DNA from: Sphingomonas sp.
GTDB taxonomy: Bacteria; Pseudomonadota; Alphaproteobacteria; Sphingomonadales; Sphingomonadaceae
NCBI GenBank assembly: GCA_019247755.1
Contig: JAFBAM010000109.1
Span: forward strand, 1-13,805
Reading direction: 5' to 3'
DNA: 13,805 nucleotides
Part shown: piece after piece, positions 7,071 to 11,692 of the stretch
Layout: every line of letters begins with the position of its first letter
How positions within the stretch are numbered: the stretch's first letter is position 1
The notes under the pieces: generated by a model
The model's database searches: none
What the model saw: the letters and a program-made list of their open reading frames with translations, nothing else
Told to the model about the DNA's origin: nothing
Made by a program: the position numbers and the translations under genes

Positions 7071-7817
7071 TTAGCGGCGGTCGCCGAACAGGCGCAGCAG
7101 GAACAGGAACATGTTGATGAAGTCGAGGTAGAGGTTCAGCGCCCCGATTACGGCCGACTTCGCCATCGCTTCTCCGCTTCCGGAAACTGCGAAGTAGATG
7201 CTCTTGATCTTCTGCGTGTCGTAGGCGGTCAGGCCGGCAAACACGAGCACGCCGATCGCGCTGATCGCCAGGTCTAGTCCAGGCGAACGCAGGAACATGT
7301 TCACGATCATCGCCACCAGGATGCCGACCACGCCCATGACGAAGAAGGTACCCATCGCGGAGAGGTCGCGCTTGGTCGTGTAGCCGTACAGGCTGAGACC
7401 AAGGAACGCCGCGGCCGTCGCAAAGAAGGCCTGGGCAATGGACGCGCCGGTGTAGACCAGGAACAGGCTTGAGAACTGGACGCCGACCAGGCCGGCGTAA
7501 ACCCAGAAAAGTAATTGCGCAGTTCTCGCCGAGATCCGGTTGATCCCGAAGCTGAGCCCGAACACGATTGCCAGTGGCGCGAACAGCGCCACCCAGAACA
7601 GCGGCGTTGCCTGTCCGGTTGCCGGATTGACGATCAAATTGATCAGGCTCGAGTTCGCAAAACCGAGGGCGACGATGCCCGTCAGCAGCACGCCCGACGC
7701 CATGTAGTTGTAAACCGAAAGCATGTATGACCGGAGGCCCACATCGCGGGCAGCGCGCGGAACGCTTACCGCAGCGGCATTCGTGCCGGTCGTTTGCGGG
7801 TCTTGCCAATTGGCCAT
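7071..7817 (-). CDS. Bax inhibitor-1 / YccA family inner-membrane protein
   Basis: A 248-residue membrane protein of the Bax-inhibitor-1 (TMBIM/UPF0005) family. Bacterial members include YccA, which modulates the FtsH protease, and BsYetJ, a pH-sensitive calcium leak channel. The ATG at 7817 follows AAGGAGA at a good distance. After a soluble N-terminus of about 30 residues come seven hydrophobic segments, starting with 'YMASGVLLTGIVALGF' and ending with 'LDFINMFLFLLRLFGDRR'. Family signatures are visible: 'GLSLYGYTTKRDLS' after the fourth or fifth segment, 'GLTAYDTQKIKSIYF' near the sixth (the Asp thought to take part in the pH/calcium latch) and 'LNLYLDFINMFLFLLRLFG' at the end. It is monocistronic, with its own terminator 28 bp downstream and a candidate promoter upstream (7860-7888), and is divergent from the phosphatase gene. 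Confidence 0.95.
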   Translation of the reverse strand: MANWQDPQTTGTNAAAVSVPRAARDVGLRSYMLSVYNYMASGVLLTGIVALGFANSSLINLIVNPATGQATPLFWVALFAPLAIVFGLSFGINRISARTAQLLFWVYAGLVGVQFSSLFLVYTGASIAQAFFATAAAFLGLSLYGYTTKRDLSAMGTFFVMGVVGILVAMIVNMFLRSPGLDLAISAIGVLVFAGLTAYDTQKIKSIYFAVSGSGEAMAKSAVIGALNLYLDFINMFLFLLRLFGDRR

Positions 7818-7859
7818 TTGTTCTCCTTCGCGCGGGCAAAAGGCCCGTTCGCTGCATCA

Positions 7860-7888
7860 AATATCGTGGAAGCGCCGAGGGACTTCAA
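7860..7888 (-). promoter_or_regulatory. Candidate sigma-70 promoter of the BI-1 family gene
   Basis: On the minus strand TTGAAG (7888-7883) and GATATT (7865-7860) are separated by 17 bases, close to the TTGACA-N17-TATAAT pattern. Transcription would start near 7853, giving a leader of about 35 bases with an AAGGAGA ribosome site. A small GGGC-type hairpin (CGGGC 7833-7837 with GCCCG 7843-7847) lies in that leader. Confidence 0.45.
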
Positions 7889-7903
7889 GCAAAACACGAC
7901 ATA

Positions 7904-7930
7904 AAGCATGCTTGCTGAACGGCTGTTCAG
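7904..7930. promoter_or_regulatory. Two adjacent palindromes in the divergent BI-1 / phosphatase gap
   Basis: AAGCATGCTT (7904-7913) is a perfect 10-bp palindrome. One base later comes CTGAAC-GGCT-GTTCAG (7915-7930), a perfect 6-bp inverted repeat with a 4-base spacer. Both sit upstream of the candidate promoters of the two divergent genes, a usual place for regulator sites. The CTGAAC/GTTCAG pair is loosely like LexA-type half sites of alphaproteobacteria (GTTC-N7-GTTC is a direct repeat, so it is not a match). The binding protein is unknown. Confidence 0.35.
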
Positions 7931-7951
7931 GAACCGTCGAAGTTAACATCA

Positions 7952-7981
7952 TTGCCCGCGAGCATTTGCAATGCTTACAGT
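7952..7981 (+). promoter_or_regulatory. Candidate promoter of the PPP-family phosphatase gene
   Basis: TTGCCC (7952-7957) and TACAGT (7976-7981) are separated by 18 bases. The predicted transcription start falls at about 7988, which is the A of the chosen ATG, so the message may be leaderless. That would fit the lack of any ribosome site before this ATG. The spacer holds a small inverted repeat, GCATT-TGC-AATGC (7962-7974), where a repressor could sit. Confidence 0.3.
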
Positions 7982-7987
7982 GACGCC

Positions 7988-9058
7988 ATGCCGGAGGGCA
8001 CCGTAGCGGCCCGCCTTAAGCGGATGGTCCGCATCGCCGTCCAAGCGTTTGCGGTGCTGTCCATGATTCTGATCTCCCCAGCACAAGCGCAGCGCCCGCA
8101 GCGCATCATTGCCGTCGGCGACCTGCACGGCGACCTCAATGCCTGGCTGACCATTGCCAAGGCAGCCGGCGTCATGGGCCCGGATGGTCATTGGACCGGT
8201 GGGACCACGACGCTGGTCCAGCTCGGCGACATTGCCGACCGCGGCCCGGGCACCCTGGCGATCATCCAGAGCCTCCAACTGCTTCAGCAGGAAGCGCCCA
8301 AGACCAAGGGCAACGTCATCGTCGTGCTTGGCAACCATGAAGCGATGAACCTGGTCGGCGATAATCGCTACACGACCCCCGGCGAATATGCGGCGTTCGT
8401 CGACGATCGTTCAGTCGCTCGCCGCGAGCGCGAATATGAGGCCAACCGCAAGAAGCTCGAGGCCGCCGCGCGAGCGGTGAATCCGAACGTGAAGCCTTCG
8501 GAAGTGCTCGACCAGTTCATTGCGCGCACGCCACTTGGTTTCATCGAGCACCGGGCTGCCTGGCGGCCGTCCGGCTGGATCGGCAAATGGGCGAGCGCGA
8601 ACCCGGCGATCGTCAAGATCGGTTCCGTCCTCTTCGCGCATGGTGGGATCAGTGCCGAATATTCGAAACTGTCGCCCGAAGAGGTCAATAACCGCATTGC
8701 CGCAGCGATGCGCAGGGCCGACGACAGCCCGAATTCGATACTGACCGACCCGCTGGGCCCGATGTGGTACCGCGGCCTCGTTACCAACGATCCCGATAGC
8801 CAGGCCGAGCGCGCGGCCATGAAACCGCCTTCCGTCGCGCTGCCCCCGGATCAAGAGCTTGACGAGGTGCTGGCCGCTTACGGCGCTAAACATCTGGTGA
8901 TCGGGCATACGCCCAGCCTCAAGGGCATTCAGCTTCTCGGTAACGGAAAGCTCGCGCGTATCGATACCGGCATCTCAAGCTATTATGGAGGTCCGCTGAG
9001 CTGGCTCGAGATCGTTGGAGACAGGATGATTCCGCACACGGTGCCAAGAACACCGTAA
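7988..9058 (+). CDS. Exported PPP-family metallophosphatase (Shewanella-like/calcineurin-like)
   Basis: A two-metal phosphoesterase of 356 residues with the complete PPP set: GDLHGD (Asp45, His47), GDIADRG (Asp81, Asp84-Arg85), GNHEAMN (Asn116, His117, Glu118), HGG (His218) and GHT (His307). 'GNHEAMNLVGDNRYTTPGEYAAF' followed by a long charged helical insert (about 140-200) resembles Shewanella-like (SLP) phosphatases, which act on phosphoserine/threonine or phosphotyrosine; the substrate here is unknown. The N-terminus has a basic stretch and a hydrophobic run with cleavage near AQA/QR (34/35), so the enzyme should be periplasmic. The start is uncertain. ATG 7988 has no ribosome site but fits a leaderless message; ATG 8024 (Met13) would also give a clean signal peptide with only a weak site. 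The CotH-like gene follows after 17 bp, probably on the same transcript. Confidence 0.9.
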   Translation: MPEGTVAARLKRMVRIAVQAFAVLSMILISPAQAQRPQRIIAVGDLHGDLNAWLTIAKAAGVMGPDGHWTGGTTTLVQLGDIADRGPGTLAIIQSLQLLQQEAPKTKGNVIVVLGNHEAMNLVGDNRYTTPGEYAAFVDDRSVARREREYEANRKKLEAAARAVNPNVKPSEVLDQFIARTPLGFIEHRAAWRPSGWIGKWASANPAIVKIGSVLFAHGGISAEYSKLSPEEVNNRIAAAMRRADDSPNSILTDPLGPMWYRGLVTNDPDSQAERAAMKPPSVALPPDQELDEVLAAYGAKHLVIGHTPSLKGIQLLGNGKLARIDTGISSYYGGPLSWLEIVGDRMIPHTVPRTP

Positions 9059-9075
9059 TTTCGAGGAGGGGGCTG

Positions 9076-10092
9076 ATGAAAGGTTGGATTCTCGCAATTG
9101 CGGCGGCCGCGATGGGCACGACTGCCGAGGCAAAGGCGCCGGCACCGCCGACCCCGCTCTTCGCGAGCGACGTTCCGATCAAGATGACGATCCAGGGTCC
9201 GATGGCGACGCTGGTCGGCAAGCGCGCGGAGACGCCGATGCCGGCGACCATGATCGTCGATGGCGTCACCTATCCGATCACGCTGACACCGCGGGGTATC
9301 ACGCGTCTTAAGAAGGAGACGTGTGACTTCCCACCGCTGCGCGTCGACCTGACCCAGCCGGCTCCTCCTGGCTCGCTGTTCCAGGGGCAGCACCGGCTAA
9401 AACTGGTCACCCATTGCAAGCGCTCGGAGGATTTCCAGCAGAAGGTGCTGCTCGAATATTCGGCCTACCGTCTCTACAATTTGATGACGCACCAGAGCTT
9501 CCGTGCTCGGCTCGCCAACATCGATTATGTCGACGAGAAGGGTCAGCCTTACATCTCGCGCGTTGGATACTTTCTTGAAGATTTCAGCGACGTCGCGAAG
9601 CGCAACGGCATGTCGAACGCTCATCTGGGCGACCTCGTACCGCTTGCGCAGATCGACCCGTTTGGCGGCGCTCGCTTCGCCGTTTTCGAATATATGATCA
9701 GCAATTACGACTGGTCGATGCGGGCCGCACCAAAGGGCGAGGAATGCTGCCACAACGCCCGCCTGATGGTCGAGGCGCCGGGCGCGCTTGCAATCCCTGT
9801 CCCCTACGACTTCGATTTCTCAGGATTGGTCGAGGCACCTTATGCTGGACCGCCGATCGAAATGCCCGACCTTGATAGCGTGAGGCAACGTACCTACCGC
9901 GGCTATTGCATCCACATGAATCAGGCGCGCGCGATCGCAGCGCAATTGTCCGCCCGCCGCGCGGAGTTCACGGGGGTCTTCGCGACGATCCCCGGTCTCG
10001 ACGCTCGCAATCAGGCGCGAGCGGCGAACTTCATCAACGGCTTCTTCGCCGATGTCGACAGCGGAAAGATCTTCAAAAACTGCAGCAACTAG
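9076..10092 (+). CDS. Secreted conserved protein, possible divergent CotH-type atypical kinase
   Basis: A 338-residue protein with a signal peptide (1-19, AEA/KA); the ATG at 9076 follows GAGGAGGGGG (9062-9071). It has no textbook domain that I can name with certainty. The region 'LFQGQHRLKLVTHCK' (Lys109) followed by 'LLEYSAYRLYNLMTHQSFRA' looks like a nucleotide-binding lysine strand and helix. 'ISNYDWS' (Asp212), 'CCHNARLM' (Asn227) and 'VPVPYDFDFSG' (Asp245, Asp247) follow the Asp / Asn / metal-binding Asp order of CotH spore-coat kinases. 'SRVGYFLEDFSDVAKRNG' is a further conserved-looking stretch. Cysteines at 84, 114, 224, 225 and elsewhere could form periplasmic disulfides. It sits 17 bp after the phosphatase gene, so a kinase-like and a phosphatase protein would be exported together. 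Its stop overlaps that of the convergent DUF4956 gene in CTAG. The gene is sure; the kinase fold is my inference and it could be a pseudokinase. Confidence 0.6.
   Translation: MKGWILAIAAAAMGTTAEAKAPAPPTPLFASDVPIKMTIQGPMATLVGKRAETPMPATMIVDGVTYPITLTPRGITRLKKETCDFPPLRVDLTQPAPPGSLFQGQHRLKLVTHCKRSEDFQQKVLLEYSAYRLYNLMTHQSFRARLANIDYVDEKGQPYISRVGYFLEDFSDVAKRNGMSNAHLGDLVPLAQIDPFGGARFAVFEYMISNYDWSMRAAPKGEECCHNARLMVEAPGALAIPVPYDFDFSGLVEAPYAGPPIEMPDLDSVRQRTYRGYCIHMNQARAIAAQLSARRAEFTGVFATIPGLDARNQARAANFINGFFADVDSGKIFKNCSN
10089..10092. other. Shared CTAG holding the stop codons of two convergent genes
   Basis: The plus-strand CotH-like gene ends with TAG at 10090-10092 and the minus-strand DUF4956 gene ends with TAG at 10091-10089. 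The palindromic CTAG serves both, so the convergent genes overlap by four bases and no terminator fits between them. Transcripts from both sides must read into the opposite gene. Confidence 0.9.
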
Positions 10093-10751
10093 GCCTTTTT
10101 CTTCTCGGGCTCCGGCGGGGCCGCGGTGTCGATGCCGTCATAATCGGCGAGAAAGCGCTTCATGCCCTGCCGTTCGCCATATTCGGTGATCCAGAGCATC
10201 GCGAAGCAATAGTTGAACGCGACGCTGATTACCGCCGCGAGCTCCGCCGCGCCGATGCCGGCGGAAAGGCCGATGGCGACCGACATTAGAATGAAAAGGG
10301 CGTCGCCTGAGCTTTTGAGCGAGTTCCGGAACCTCACCGCGCCGGCAATGCCGGCCAGCGCAAAGGCAAGGGCCAGCGAGTTTTGGACGATGATGACAAT
10401 GCCGGTGACGACCATCGGCAGGACGATGATCGTGTTGACCAGCGACTGGTCATATTCGTCGCCGCCTCGCACCGCCATGTAGACCCAGCTGACGGGCAGC
10501 GAGACGATGATCGCCGCGATGATCGCGACGACGAGCCAAAAGACACTCTGACCGAAGTTGGCGACATGGGCCGCGCGCACGGCCTCGCTCGCTTCCAGGG
10601 GGTTCTTGCTCGGTTGGCTGATCAGTTGCTCGACGCCGCCGATCGGCAGGTAGCCTCGCAGCTCCGGCCAGATCTTCAGCGCGAGATAAATCCCCACCGC
10701 GATGACGAGGTAATAAGCGGTAATCTGTACCAGCAGCCGTCCTGCGCGCAT
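10089..10751 (-). CDS. DUF4956-type integral membrane protein
   Basis: A 220-residue membrane protein. The ATG at 10751 is preferred because AGGGGGG lies seven bases upstream. An in-frame ATG at 10778, directly after the PPK2 stop (TGA-ATG), would add nine residues and also allow coupling. There are about five membrane segments: residues 6-25, 71-93, 106-124, 150-167 and 169-189, with a soluble loop of about 45 residues after the first. The key stretch 'GAVRFRNSLKSSGDALFILM', followed by a glycine-rich hydrophobic run (139-167), matches the R-F-R...D..F...A.GL..G core of DUF4956. The C-terminal tail is charged (PEPEKKKA). Family function is unknown, but DUF4956 genes often lie beside VTC-type polyphosphate polymerase and CotH genes in other bacteria. 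Here it follows a polyphosphate kinase 2 gene by 27 bp, in one operon. A role in polyphosphate handling at the membrane is inferred from context only. Confidence 0.8.
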   Translation of the reverse strand: MRAGRLLVQITAYYLVIAVGIYLALKIWPELRGYLPIGGVEQLISQPSKNPLEASEAVRAAHVANFGQSVFWLVVAIIAAIIVSLPVSWVYMAVRGGDEYDQSLVNTIIVLPMVVTGIVIIVQNSLALAFALAGIAGAVRFRNSLKSSGDALFILMSVAIGLSAGIGAAELAAVISVAFNYCFAMLWITEYGERQGMKRFLADYDGIDTAAPPEPEKKKA

Positions 10752-10778
10752 CCTCTGTCCCCCCTTTGCAATTCGCAT

Positions 10779-11630
10779 TCACTTCGCGTGATGATGGTGG
10801 TGCTTCTTCTTGTGATGTTCCTCGCCGACATCGCGCTCGGCGGTCTCGACCGGATAGTTCGGAATGGGCTGGAGCACGCCGTACCGCTCTTTCAGCGGCT
10901 CGTGCCCGAGCGGCGGCCATTCGATTTCAGCGAGCGGCAATTCGGTGTCGGGAACGCGGTCGAGCAGGTCGCGCAGCAGCGTCAGCCGTCCGAGCGGCTG
11001 GTCGTTAAAATCGACTAAAGTCCAGGGTGCGAAATCCGTATGCGTCGCGGCGAGCATCAGTTCGCGCGCCTCGGTGTAATCATCGTAATGCTCGCGCGCC
11101 TTCACATCGATCGGCGACAGTTTCCACCGCTTCACCGGGCTGTTCAGCCGATTCTCGAAGCGCGCCTCCTGCACCGCCTGGTCGCAGCAAAGCCAATATT
11201 TGAACAGCAGCATGCCGTCGTCGACCAGGTGCCTCTCGAACTCCGGGGCGGCGTTGAGGAAATCTTGCGTCTGGTCGGGCGTGCAGAAGCCCATGACTTT
11301 CTCGACGCCGGCGCGGTTGTACCAACTGCGGTCGAACAGCACGATTTCGCCGCTTGCGGGCAGATGCTCGATGTAGCGCTGGAAATACCATTGGGTCTGT
11401 TCGCGCTCGCTTGGGCTGGGAAGCGCGACGACGCGGCATTGGCGTGGGTTCAGAAGCCGCGCGAACATGTCGATGGAGCCGCCCTTCCCGGCGGTGTCGC
11501 GGCCTTCGAACACGATCACCATCCGCTGGTTGGTCTCGGACACCCAGCGCGCCATGGCGCTCAGCTCCGTCGCCAGCGGCTTCAGGAGTTCGAGATATTC
11601 TTCTTCGCTAAGACTGGTCGGACCACTCAT
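10779..11630 (-). CDS. ppk2: Polyphosphate kinase 2 with natural His-rich C-terminal tail
   Basis: A 283-residue PPK2-family phosphotransferase, which moves phosphate between polyphosphate and nucleotides (usually making NTP from NDP, or the reverse). The ATG at 11630 follows a GGGGG stretch. One PPK2 domain has the Walker A loop 'FEGRDTAGKGGS' (41-52, Lys49), the Walker B/lid start 'VLFDRSWYNRAGVEKVMGFC' (Asp100, Arg101, Arg106) and 'NSPVKRWKLSPIDVKAREHYDDY'. A single domain with a short N-terminal part suggests class I, or less surely class III. The odd feature is the last 14 residues, EEHHKKKHHHHHAK, with seven histidines and three lysines, which could bind metal or polyphosphate. The DUF4956 gene follows immediately and a TIR-TPR gene lies 62 bp upstream on the same strand, without a visible terminator between them. 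Confidence 0.95.
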   Translation of the reverse strand: MSGPTSLSEEEYLELLKPLATELSAMARWVSETNQRMVIVFEGRDTAGKGGSIDMFARLLNPRQCRVVALPSPSEREQTQWYFQRYIEHLPASGEIVLFDRSWYNRAGVEKVMGFCTPDQTQDFLNAAPEFERHLVDDGMLLFKYWLCCDQAVQEARFENRLNSPVKRWKLSPIDVKAREHYDDYTEARELMLAATHTDFAPWTLVDFNDQPLGRLTLLRDLLDRVPDTELPLAEIEWPPLGHEPLKERYGVLQPIPNYPVETAERDVGEEHHKKKHHHHHAK

Positions 11631-11692
11631 CAGCGCCCCCGCTGCCGAAGGCTAGCGTTGTTGCATGCCGGCGCGCGGATTGGAACCTCCGT

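Noticed and set aside
6910..7860. A 316-codon minus-strand frame spanning the BI-1 gene in another frame.
   Set aside because: The BI-1 frame has seven membrane segments and family motifs; the other is Arg/Gly/Pro-rich and crosses a strong terminator hairpin.
7962..7974. The GCATT-TGC-AATGC repeat as a terminator.
   Set aside because: It is only 5 bp with no T-run and lies inside a candidate promoter spacer.
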